38,663 nt of DNA, from IMG/VR virus record IMGVR_UViG_3300009169_000042, positions 1 through 38,663 of that record; one strand, given 5' to 3'. The position numbers were made by a program, and so were the translations under genes. The first letter of the stretch is position 1. Each line of letters opens with the position of its first letter. The notes under the pieces were generated by a model that was given only the letters and a program-made list of their open reading frames with translations, ran no database searches and had not been told where the DNA came from. Shown here piece after piece: positions 31,746 to 38,536 of this stretch. The stretch is from a virus.

Positions 31746-32168
31746 ATGGAAAGCAACGTCCAGACGGACAAGAAGTCCAAGAAGGCCAAGAAGTTCGAGG
31801 CCGATGCCGCCACCACGGAAGTCCAGGCGAATGCGGAAACCCCGACCGGCGACAACGCCGCCGAGGGCGAAGGCAAAGCGACGGGCGCACCGCGTCCCCG
31901 CAAGTGGGACTACGGCATCATCCCCGAGGCCAAGATCGTGCCGCAGGCGGAAACCGCCAGCGTCAAGAAGGAAGTCGCGGAAGCGTGGGCGCTGGTCGAC
32001 GACAGCCCGACGGTGGAGGAGTACACGAAGCGTGGCGGTGACCGTCACGGCCTGCGTGTCCTGTCCCGCCGTGGTCTGATCAAGATCATCCACGCCGACG
32101 GCAACGAGTTCCCGAAGGCGTACGTCGCGCCGGTCAAGGAAGAAGCCGCCGAAGAGCCGGCTCAGTAG
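31746..32168 (+). CDS. Hypothetical protein with disordered N-terminus
   Basis: This 140-aa protein starts behind AGGAG. Residues 1-50 are Lys/Glu/Ala-rich and disordered (KKSKKAKKFEADAATTEVQA). Residues 55-130 are compact, with a WDYGIIPEAKIV start and a likely winged-helix-like RGGDRHGLRVLSRRGLIKII segment. No family is recognised. It lies just ahead of the modification cassette but is separated by a strong hairpin, so membership is uncertain. Confidence 0.62.
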   Translation: MESNVQTDKKSKKAKKFEADAATTEVQANAETPTGDNAAEGEGKATGAPRPRKWDYGIIPEAKIVPQAETASVKKEVAEAWALVDDSPTVEEYTKRGGDRHGLRVLSRRGLIKIIHADGNEFPKAYVAPVKEEAAEEPAQ

Positions 32169-32172
32169 TGAC

Positions 32173-32234
32173 TCCATAGCGGGTTTGCGGGTGGGCTGGT
32201 ATCCACGGCCCACCCGCAGTTTGCTTCCTATGGA
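32173..32234 (+). terminator. Large hairpin between the 140-aa gene and the kinase
   Basis: TGCGGGTGGGC (32186-32196) pairs perfectly with GCCCACCCGCA (32208-32218). TCCATAG (32173-32179) can pair with CTATGGA (32228-32234) outside it. GTTTGCTTCC follows the inner stem with a weak T-content. It is a terminator or processing site. Confidence 0.6.
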
Positions 32235-32253
32235 ATCATACTAGAGGATTTAC

Positions 32254-32877
32254 ATGACCCCCACCGCAGCATTCAATCCACGAGGCACTTCCGGCTCAGG
32301 TAAGACGACAATTGTCCGAGCCATTCTCGATGTTAGCCGAGCTGCCCCGTACCGGCACCAAAGCAGCAAAGTCAGGATGTACAAGGGTCGTATGCTGGAC
32401 TGCGACCTGTTCATTTTGGGCGACTATAGGGGCGTCTGCGGAGGCTGCGATACGATCCAGCCATTCGCCGACATCCTGCCCATGATTACAGAGGTGATGT
32501 CCAGGACCACCCCGACCCTGCTGGTCTACGAGGGCCTGCTGATCAGCCATAGCATCGGCAGCATTGGCGAGCTCGTAAAGCCCTACGGGGACCGGCACGT
32601 CATGGGATTTCTGGACACTCCGCTGGAAGTCTGCTTGGATAGGGTCAAGCACCGCAGGCTGGAGCGCGGACAGCTCGCCCCTCTCAACCCCGAAAACACC
32701 ACGAAGGACCACGCCAGCGTCGCTCGGTGCCATGCCCGAGCCTCCCAGCAGGGATTCAACACGGTGTCCATCAACCACGAAAACGCCATTTCACAATCGC
32801 TAGGGATTCTTCATGGACTTTCCGAAGTTGTCCACGCTTCTGTTTTGGATTCAAGAGCGGGAATCGATACGCCTTAA
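32254..32877 (+). CDS. P-loop kinase of the 5-hydroxymethyl-dU DNA kinase type
   Basis: This 207-aa protein starts at an ATG behind AGAGGA. Walker A is RGTSGSGKTT (10-19). The signature VCGGCDTI (62-68) and the lid-region LDTPLEVCLDRVKHRR (120-135) are features I associate with 5-HMUDK-type phage kinases that phosphorylate 5-hydroxymethyluracil in DNA. A dNMP-kinase role is an alternative. It overlaps the helical-domain gene by 65 bp, so the two are probably made together. Confidence 0.72.
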   Translation: MTPTAAFNPRGTSGSGKTTIVRAILDVSRAAPYRHQSSKVRMYKGRMLDCDLFILGDYRGVCGGCDTIQPFADILPMITEVMSRTTPTLLVYEGLLISHSIGSIGELVKPYGDRHVMGFLDTPLEVCLDRVKHRRLERGQLAPLNPENTTKDHASVARCHARASQQGFNTVSINHENAISQSLGILHGLSEVVHASVLDSRAGIDTP

Positions 32878-33652
32878 GAAGGAAGCCGGGGAGCGCCGCC
32901 CCTGGACTGACGACGTAATACTCCAGAACTTCCGCTTCTGTAACGTCCGCCGTCAAGACGACTACGTTACCTCTTGGCTTCGGTATAACTGGTATCCCCT
33001 GCACGAGGCCGACAACTTTGTCGGAGCCATCACCCTCGCCCGGCTGGTAAACGAACCGGGCACTCTGGCCTTCGTCGGGTTCCCCGAAGTGGAGCGGTGG
33101 GGCGATACTCTGTTGGCCCTCAAGGAGTGGCGTGAGACTGGCAACCGCGTTTTCAATCCAGCTTACATCGTCACCACTTGCGGCGTCAAGATGGACAAGC
33201 TGGACTATGTGGTACGGGTCGCCAAGGATGCTGACATGGCGTGGGCGCGGCGCAGCATCAAGCCTCGTAGCCTCACCGACGCCTTTAAGGTTCTTTCATC
33301 AGTGGATGGCCTGAAGGGTACGGGGTTCCTAGCCGCTCAGGTAATTGCTGACCTGAAGTACACCCCGGTACTCGCCGAGGCGTATGACTGGTTCACATGG
33401 TGCTCTCTTGGGCCTGGGAGTATGCGCGGCATGAACCGCCTCGTAGGTCATCCCAAAGACCACAAGTGGAACGCCGACGTGTTCAGGCGGGTGATCAACC
33501 AGCTCCGTGACGTAGTGTCTGATGAAATCGCCGTAGACCTCTGCGCTCAGGACCTGCAGAACTGCCTGTGCGAGTTTGACAAGTACGTTCGTGCCCAAGA
33601 GGGCGGAAAGCCGAAGCAGAACTACGATGGATATGGAAGACCTACGCGATAA
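32813..33652 (+). CDS. 5-hmdU DNA kinase helical-domain protein (HMUDK_hel family)
   Basis: This 279-aa protein has FWIQERESIRLKKEAG (11-26), PWTDDVIL (30-37) and RFCNVRRQDDYVTSW (41-55), which closely match the helical family found fused or next to 5-hydroxymethyluracil DNA kinases. In hypermodifying phages it forms part of the machinery that activates hmdU in DNA. Here it is separate from the P-loop kinase. It begins inside that gene and has an AGGGA site. No other domain is seen. Confidence 0.78.
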   Translation: MDFPKLSTLLFWIQERESIRLKKEAGERRPWTDDVILQNFRFCNVRRQDDYVTSWLRYNWYPLHEADNFVGAITLARLVNEPGTLAFVGFPEVERWGDTLLALKEWRETGNRVFNPAYIVTTCGVKMDKLDYVVRVAKDADMAWARRSIKPRSLTDAFKVLSSVDGLKGTGFLAAQVIADLKYTPVLAEAYDWFTWCSLGPGSMRGMNRLVGHPKDHKWNADVFRRVINQLRDVVSDEIAVDLCAQDLQNCLCEFDKYVRAQEGGKPKQNYDGYGRPTR

Positions 33653-33863
33653 GCTGACCGTCACGCGGCGGTTCCCCAACGGAGCGGTGACTGCTCTGAT
33701 CGCATACCGTGCGTCAGGCATCATCGAATGGACGATTGTGGTCTTCCCCGACATGGATACGGCTGAGGCCTTCGCCATCGCAGCGGGCATGGACTACGCC
33801 GTACAGCCCGAAGTCCAACTGCAATTGAGGGCTCTACAGGACGCTCTAAACGGGGGTGGGTAG
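33627..33863 (+). CDS. 78-aa hypothetical protein in the modification cassette
   Basis: The start chosen is the ATG at 33627 (MDMEDLRDKLTVTRRFPNGA). A second ATG two codons later is equally possible. It has beta strands, including ALIAYRASGIIEWTIVVFPD, and a helical C-terminus. It starts inside the helical-domain gene (26-bp overlap). No family is recognised, but its place between the kinase pair and the synthase makes it a candidate cassette member. Confidence 0.6.
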   Translation: MDMEDLRDKLTVTRRFPNGAVTALIAYRASGIIEWTIVVFPDMDTAEAFAIAAGMDYAVQPEVQLQLRALQDALNGGG

Positions 33864-33963
33864 CCCCGTACCGGCCTGCCCCGTTGAGCGTCTCTACGGC
33901 CTCAATAGAGCCCTCAAAACGTCTCTTTTACAGCCCACCCTAACCCCACCCCGCAGGAGGTTT

Positions 33964-34944
33964 ATGACTTATTTAATCAACGCCCGCAACGTGAACGATG
34001 CCCTATTCATGGGCCTCCGACACCTGCGGAACCACGGCATTGTGGCGGAGTCACGTAATGGGAAGGTGCGTGTCGCCCCCGGCCCTGTACTCACCGAATA
34101 CGCTCGGCCAATGGAGCGAGTGCTGAGTTGGGGCAAGCGCGACGCCAACCCGTTCTTCCACCTCATGGAGGCCCTGTGGATGCTGGCGGGCCGCAACGAC
34201 GTGGACTTCGTGGCTGAGTTCGCAAAGCAGATGCGCGAGTACAGCGACGATGGGCAGCGACTCAACGGAGCCTACGGGTTCCGGTGGCGTCGGCACTTCG
34301 GGTTCGACCAACTGGAGCACCTCGTTCATATGCTTCGGAAAGAGCCTACGACGCGGCGGGCCGTGCTACAGATCTACGACCCACACAGCGACTCTGAGTT
34401 CAGCAAGGACATACCCTGCAACACCGTCGTGTACTTCGACATCGTCAACGACGAGCTGAACATGACGGTGTGCAACCGGAGCAACGACATCGTATGGGGA
34501 TGCTACGGGGCGAATGCCGTTCACTTCTCCATGCTGCAGGAGTTCATGGCCGCGCACATCGGAGTGGATGTTGGTCGCTACCGCCAGTTCAGCAATAACT
34601 TCCACATCTACGAACCTCACTGGCACCTGATGGAAGAGAACTGGAAGGTGCCGGAGGCGTACGAGTTCAGGGTGACGCCGCTGCTGCGGGATGCCCTGCC
34701 GTACGAGCATCACGTGCGGGATATTGACCTGTTTCTTCGGGACCCCATCAACTTCATACCTCAAACCGAGTTCTTGCGTAATGTCGCCCAGCCGATGGCG
34801 CGGGCCTTCCTGTACCGCAAGATGGGACACGGTAGCGGGATGCACTTCCTCCACGGCGCCGACCCCTCAAACGACTGGATTCAAGCAGGTATTCAATGGC
34901 TAGGAAGGAGGGGCGATGTTGGACCGGATCAGCAAGCTGCGTGA
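33964..34944 (+). CDS. Thymidylate-synthase homologue, probable pyrimidine hydroxymethylase
   Basis: The ATG at 33964, three bases after an AGGAGG, gives 326 aa. TS-fold residues are present: E69, W72, Y104, the nucleophile C152 in IPCNT, R172-S173-D175, N184 and H214/Y216. Differences from thymidylate synthase are CN in place of the usual CH, NRS in place of QRS, and WGCYGANAVHFS in place of LGLPFNIAS. The GANAVH form is shared with nucleotide hydroxymethylases such as MilA. The likely product is 5-hydroxymethyl-dUMP, but TS activity is not excluded. Confidence 0.78.
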   Translation: MTYLINARNVNDALFMGLRHLRNHGIVAESRNGKVRVAPGPVLTEYARPMERVLSWGKRDANPFFHLMEALWMLAGRNDVDFVAEFAKQMREYSDDGQRLNGAYGFRWRRHFGFDQLEHLVHMLRKEPTTRRAVLQIYDPHSDSEFSKDIPCNTVVYFDIVNDELNMTVCNRSNDIVWGCYGANAVHFSMLQEFMAAHIGVDVGRYRQFSNNFHIYEPHWHLMEENWKVPEAYEFRVTPLLRDALPYEHHVRDIDLFLRDPINFIPQTEFLRNVAQPMARAFLYRKMGHGSGMHFLHGADPSNDWIQAGIQWLGRRGDVGPDQQAA

Positions 34945-35416
34945 CGGCGGGGCCGTAGTCCGCTACCACACGCTCAGAACCAACCGGAAGCAAAGCGTCG
35001 CAGAGCACAGCCACGGCGTCGCCATGCTGGTGCTTCACGTCTACCCCGAGGCCGAGGTTGGAGTGCTGAAGGCGGCGCTCTACCACGACCTGTCCGAGGT
35101 GGTAACGGGGGACATACCGGCAACGTCCAAGTGGCTGAGTCCTGTACTCGCTCACGAGGAGAACCTGCTGGCCGACGTCTTCCGTGACAAGTACGGCCTC
35201 CGCCTTGACCTCACCGCCTTTGAGAAGCACCTACTGAAGTGGTGTGACATGATGGAGCTAGTGCTCTGGACCATGGAGGAATACGCGATGGGAAACCAGT
35301 TCGCAGGTGAAGTCTGCCAGCGCGGGCTGACGTTTCTAGGGCAGAAAGACCCTCCCACTCGGGAAGCCAAGGAGCTGCTGGCCGAGGTCATCCACGCATT
35401 CAAGGTGATGCAATGA
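34916..35416 (+). CDS. HD-domain 5'-deoxynucleotidase (YfbR-like)
   Basis: This 166-aa protein starts at an ATG behind GGAGG, within the synthase gene. SVAEHSHGVA (E30, H31, H33), AALYHDLSEVVTGDIP (H57, D58, E61, D66) and a late CDMMEL Asp form the metal site of YfbR-like deoxynucleoside 5'-monophosphatases. Coupled to the synthase, it could remove dTMP so that hydroxymethyl-dUMP wins, as dTMPases do in hmU phages. This is inference. Confidence 0.8.
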   Translation: MLDRISKLRDGGAVVRYHTLRTNRKQSVAEHSHGVAMLVLHVYPEAEVGVLKAALYHDLSEVVTGDIPATSKWLSPVLAHEENLLADVFRDKYGLRLDLTAFEKHLLKWCDMMELVLWTMEEYAMGNQFAGEVCQRGLTFLGQKDPPTREAKELLAEVIHAFKVMQ

Positions 35417-35841
35417 GCGCAAACGACAAGCAGATAGGTGGGGATCACTACAAGAAGGGCGGCGAGGAGCATTGGGACCGCCAGTGGAGGCTCTACGGCC
35501 GAGGCTACTTCATCGGCTGTATCACGAAGTACGTGGAGCGATACCCCGAGAAGAACGGCGTCCAGGATCTGCAGAAGGCCATCCACTTCATCGAGAAGTT
35601 GATTGAACTTGAGCAGAACTCGGTCCAATCGGCAGTTCAGCCGGAATCACCGGTCAGCCCTGTTCACCCCGAAGCCTATAAGGATTCGCTCAGCGGAGGG
35701 TGGTTAGTCGAGGGCTTCTACGGGGACATGACTCAGAACTACAAGTGCCCGGTCTGCCGTCAGGAGGTACGAGCAACTTCATTTGGACACGCTCTGGAGC
35801 AACATGGAGCTTGCTCCGGAAGCAAATTGAGTGTACCCTAG
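35413..35841 (+). CDS. DUF3310 protein with C-terminal zinc-finger-like end
   Basis: This 142-aa protein overlaps the previous stop by 4 bp. Residues 1-70 are the DUF3310 pattern: DKQIGGDHYKK, the stretch HWDRQWRLYGRGYFIGCITKY and QDLQKAIHFIEKLIELE. The C-terminus adds CPVCRQEVRATSFGHALEQHGAC with a C-C-H-H spacing. DUF3310 proteins are often near nucleotide-metabolism genes, and their role is unsettled. Confidence 0.75.
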   Translation: MSANDKQIGGDHYKKGGEEHWDRQWRLYGRGYFIGCITKYVERYPEKNGVQDLQKAIHFIEKLIELEQNSVQSAVQPESPVSPVHPEAYKDSLSGGWLVEGFYGDMTQNYKCPVCRQEVRATSFGHALEQHGACSGSKLSVP

Positions 35842-35965
35842 CGGGTAAGCCTGCCAGCCGTTCAAAAGACCCATAGCAGATGGGGAACGGGGGCGGTGAT
35901 GTACCCTAGTCGCGCCGGGGCGTCTACAAATCTGCTACCCGGCACTCAACCTCACGGAGGATTTG

Positions 35966-36835
35966 ATGTTTAGACCTATGCTGGCTGCGAAGATGGACGG
36001 TTCCGTCAGCAGCTTGCGCTTCCCGCTACTGGCGTCGCCCAAGTTGGACGGCATTCGCGCCATGATCATTGATGGCCGCGTCTACAGCCGGAGTATGAAG
36101 CTCATCCCCAATGCCTACGTTCAGGCCATGTTCGGAAACAGCGTGTTCAACGGCCTGGACGGAGAATTGATCATTGGGGACCCCCGCAGTCCTACGGCCT
36201 TTCGGGATACCACCTCGGCGGTCATGAGCCACGAGGGCAAGCCCGACGTACAGTTTCACGTGTTCGATGTATGGAACCAGCCACTCACACCGTTCCACTC
36301 ACGGCTTATGACGGCGAAGGCCATGATTCACGGCAGCATCGTGCCGGTGGACCACGTTCACGTTTACACCGAGAACGACATCCTGGCCCTTGAGGAGCAG
36401 CACTTGGCCGACGGCTACGAGGGCATCATGCTTCGTGACCCCCGAGGCCACTACAAGCAGGGTCGGTCAACGCTGCGGGAGGGCGGGCTGATCAAGCTCA
36501 AGCGGTTCCACGACGGTGAGGCGGTAGTCATCAACGTGGTTGAGCTCATGCACAACGATAACGAGGCCAAGCCCGACGAACGTGGGTTCATGAAGCGCAG
36601 CTCGCACCAAGAGAACAAGCGTCCCGCTGGCAAGATGGGAGCGCTCAGCGTTCAGGACCTCAAGACCGGGGTTCAGTTCGAGATCGGCACCGGCTTCACC
36701 GACGCAGACCGTGTAGCCCTGTGGGAGGCGCGGCCAATCGGCGGGCTGGTGAAGTACAGGTACTTCCCCACCGGCATCAAAGACAAACCGCGGTTCCCCA
36801 CGTTCGTAGGGTTCCGCTCTAAGGAGGATATGTGA
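35966..36835 (+). CDS. ATP-dependent DNA ligase
   Basis: The start is the ATG at 35966, behind a GGAGG site, with a TTG just before it. This gives 289 aa. Nucleotidyltransferase motif I is SPKLDGIRA (K26 is the adenylated Lys), with RSMKL nearby, NGLDGELIIG motif III, EGIMLRDP motif IV and LIKLKRF motif V. The C-terminal OB fold includes DLKTGVQFEIG. It seals nicks during replication or repair. The minimal size fits phage ligases. Confidence 0.9.
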   Translation: MFRPMLAAKMDGSVSSLRFPLLASPKLDGIRAMIIDGRVYSRSMKLIPNAYVQAMFGNSVFNGLDGELIIGDPRSPTAFRDTTSAVMSHEGKPDVQFHVFDVWNQPLTPFHSRLMTAKAMIHGSIVPVDHVHVYTENDILALEEQHLADGYEGIMLRDPRGHYKQGRSTLREGGLIKLKRFHDGEAVVINVVELMHNDNEAKPDERGFMKRSSHQENKRPAGKMGALSVQDLKTGVQFEIGTGFTDADRVALWEARPIGGLVKYRYFPTGIKDKPRFPTFVGFRSKEDM

Positions 36836-37164
36836 GCTACACCCAGATCGCGGCGCAGGGTATGGTCGGCGCCAAGGACTACGAAGGATTGCGTAATGCG
36901 AATGCCCCCATAACTGAGCGCGACACGCTCGGCCGCAGGCTCGACGCGCTGGAACAGTCGATCAGCGGGCTGGCCTGCCTCATGGACCAGCTGGAGGTCA
37001 CACTCGGGCCGGTCATGATGCCGCCCTTCCCCGAAACAGACGGCAAGCCCACCGAGGCGCGGGGCAGCGTCAGCCCGGCGATGGAAATGATTGACAACCA
37101 GATCGGGCGAGTGGATTACATGAGCCGCCGCCTCGGCACCTTTCTTAGGAGGCTGGCCGTATGA
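36832..37164 (+). CDS. Hypothetical helical protein
   Basis: This 110-aa protein starts with GTG at 36832, overlapping the ligase TGA. A coiled-coil centre (LGRRLDALEQSISGLACLMD) is followed by a Pro-rich linker and a second helix. No membrane segment or motif is seen. The next ATG overlaps its TGA, so it is in the operon leading to the membrane proteins. Confidence 0.6.
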   Translation: MSYTQIAAQGMVGAKDYEGLRNANAPITERDTLGRRLDALEQSISGLACLMDQLEVTLGPVMMPPFPETDGKPTEARGSVSPAMEMIDNQIGRVDYMSRRLGTFLRRLAV

Positions 37165-37352
37165 CTCACCGAGACTGGGAAGCGAACCAATCGCTCATCC
37201 ACCGCCATAGCAATCGTAAGTTCATGAGATTGACACCCCGCACCACACGGGAGTCGCCAGTGATAGAGGTCTTCGCCAAGAAGGACCGCCCCGTAGACGT
37301 TCTGCTGATCATCGCAGTCGTCTGCATCCTTGTTGTAGTCTTCAACCTTTAG
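37161..37352 (+). CDS. Tail-anchored membrane protein
   Basis: This 63-aa protein starts at an ATG overlapping the previous stop. A basic N-terminus (THRDWEANQSLIHRHSNRKF) precedes a single C-terminal hydrophobic helix (VDVLLIIAVVCILVVVFNL). This tail-anchored arrangement suggests an inner-membrane protein facing the cytoplasm. It could be a holin-like or accessory lysis protein, but no family is recognised. Confidence 0.6.
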   Translation: MTHRDWEANQSLIHRHSNRKFMRLTPRTTRESPVIEVFAKKDRPVDVLLIIAVVCILVVVFNL

Positions 37353-37361
37353 GAGCAAGTT

Positions 37362-38111
37362 GTGAAGAAGTTAGCCTATGCAGTACTCATGGCCTGCGCG
37401 AGCATGGCCGCTCAAGCCGACGAGTGCCGGGGGAACTGCGCCCCGAACAACCCGCCGGGAGTCACCCCCACGACCATCAACCCGGTGATTACCCCGAATA
37501 TCAGCCCGGTGATTTCGCCGGACATTCGGAACACCAACACGAACCTGAACAGCAACTCCAATAGCCAAGGTCAGCTGCAAGGCCAAGCTCAGGGGCAGCT
37601 TCAGGGCCAGACGGCTACGGGCGGCAACGCTCTGTCCGGAGCGGTGGCCGGGTCGATCTCCAACGCTGCGGGTGGAGCGGGAGGTGCGGGCGGTTCGGCT
37701 ACGTCGAGCGCTACGGGCGGGTCGTCCAACGCCAGCGGAGGCACGGCCCAGTCGGTGTCCAACGCCATCAATCATGGCGTGAATACCACCGTGAACAACG
37801 TCAGCACCGCGCCCAGCGACATGACCGTTCGCACCACCGGAGCAGCCCCGGACATTCTTACCACGCCGACGGCTCCTTGCCGTATCGCAGTGGGCGTGAG
37901 CGGTGGCTGGATCGGCGGAGCGCTCGGCTTTGGGACCTCCGTGGAAGATGAAGGCTGTACCCTGCGTGAAAACGCACGGCTCCTTCACAACTTCGGGGAG
38001 AAGGCCGCTGCTCTGAAGCTGATGTGCAACGACGCTAAGGTCGCTGCCGTGCTTGAGATCTGCCCGAAGCCTGCGGTCACCCCGCAAGCCGAGGTGCAGG
38101 TCGGTTCATGA
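37362..38111 (+). CDS. Secreted low-complexity protein with a C-terminal cysteine domain
   Basis: This 249-aa protein starts with GTG at 37362, behind AGGAG. MKKLAYAVLMACASMAAQADE is a classical signal peptide, probably cut after AQA. The centre (residues 30-155) is Asn/Gln/Gly/Ser-rich with a QGQLQGQAQGQLQGQ run and Gly-Ala-Ser stretches. The end has CRIAVGVSGGWIGG, the stretch EGCTLRENARLL and two further Cys, like a disulphide-stabilised module. A periplasmic role is expected. The function is unknown. Confidence 0.7.
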   Translation: MKKLAYAVLMACASMAAQADECRGNCAPNNPPGVTPTTINPVITPNISPVISPDIRNTNTNLNSNSNSQGQLQGQAQGQLQGQTATGGNALSGAVAGSISNAAGGAGGAGGSATSSATGGSSNASGGTAQSVSNAINHGVNTTVNNVSTAPSDMTVRTTGAAPDILTTPTAPCRIAVGVSGGWIGGALGFGTSVEDEGCTLRENARLLHNFGEKAAALKLMCNDAKVAAVLEICPKPAVTPQAEVQVGS

Positions 38112-38247
38112 CTTTCGTGACGAGCACAACCAGGATGAGCCTGAGCGCTCACCACTATGGGCTCACTGGCTGATCTTAATCAGCGTCCTTCTTTGGAGCG
38201 CCATCTTTCTGGGGATCGCTGAAGTCCTCAGTGCTCTTGGTGTTTGA
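38053..38247 (+). CDS. Small membrane protein with TTG start, overlapping the secreted gene
   Basis: This 64-aa frame opens with TTG inside the end of the secreted gene. A short ATG frame at 38108 reads in another frame and ends after 21 codons. The C-terminal half holds a clear membrane span (HWLILISVLLWSAIFLGIAE). The start is doubtful, but the span and its closeness to the terminator support a membrane gene. It might instead extend the upstream protein by frameshift. Confidence 0.45.
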   Translation: MRSARSLRSPRKPRCRSVHDFRDEHNQDEPERSPLWAHWLILISVLLWSAIFLGIAEVLSALGV

Positions 38248-38406
38248 ACGGCCCGGTTTCTCCGGGCCGTTTTTCTTCCCAGTAACATCCCCAATCTCTA
38301 TCTTACCTTCGACCCTCGGGGAAACCTTGACGCTGGCCGACCCACCGAAGGCGACGGCGCAGCTATTGAGGATTGGAAGGAGTAGGGGCAGGAGCCACTT
38401 GCTCAC
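38176..38406 (-). CDS. Putative outer-membrane lipoprotein (spanin-like candidate)
   Basis: The GTG at 38404-38406 gives 76 aa: VSKWLLPLLLPILNSC, a short signal with an LNSC lipobox, then a hydrophilic Lys/Pro/Ser-rich chain. It starts inside the 50-aa gene in another frame, like Rz1 inside Rz, though the 50-aa protein has no membrane segment. Outer-membrane spanins look like this, but no partner is certain. It overlaps the rightward membrane gene by 72 bp on the opposite strand. Confidence 0.5.
   Translation of the reverse strand: MSKWLLPLLLPILNSCAVAFGGSASVKVSPRVEGKIEIGDVTGKKNGPEKPGRSNTKSTEDFSDPQKDGAPKKDAD
38247..38277 (+). terminator. Strong intrinsic terminator at the convergence of the two arms
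   Basis: AACGGCCCGG pairs with CCGGGCCGTT around TTTCT (38247-38256 with 38262-38271), followed by a T-rich run TTTTTCTT. It ends the rightward operon and lies inside the leftward lipoprotein gene. Confidence 0.85.
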
Positions 38407-38515
38407 GGGCCTGCTGCGCGAGCTTGGGAACGAGTTGGGCCACTTCACGATACGGGCGCTCCACGAGTGCGCGGAACACGAGGTCCGCTTCAGCATCAGT
38501 TAGGGTAAGGGTCAT
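38363..38515 (-). CDS. 50-aa hypothetical protein downstream of the fibre region
   Basis: The 50-aa frame runs from ATG at 38513-38515, behind AGGAG, to TAG at 38363-38365. MTLTLTDAEADLVFRALVER and a helix ending EQVAPAPTPSNPQ make a charged amphipathic helix with a Pro tail. It starts 21 nt after the 210-aa gene's stop. The function is unknown, and the lipoprotein starts within it. Confidence 0.65.
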   Translation of the reverse strand: MTLTLTDAEADLVFRALVERPYREVAQLVPKLAQQAREQVAPAPTPSNPQ

Positions 38516-38536
38516 GGTGTTTCTCCTGTGGTGAGG

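Noticed and set aside
38108-38173. 21-codon ATG frame overlapping the secreted gene stop
   Set aside because: Despite an ATGA overlap it has no hydrophobic or conserved feature. The overlapping membrane frame is more convincing.
20493-38247. T7-type single-subunit RNA polymerase
   Set aside because: No such protein is present. The recognisable promoters resemble host sigma-factor promoters.
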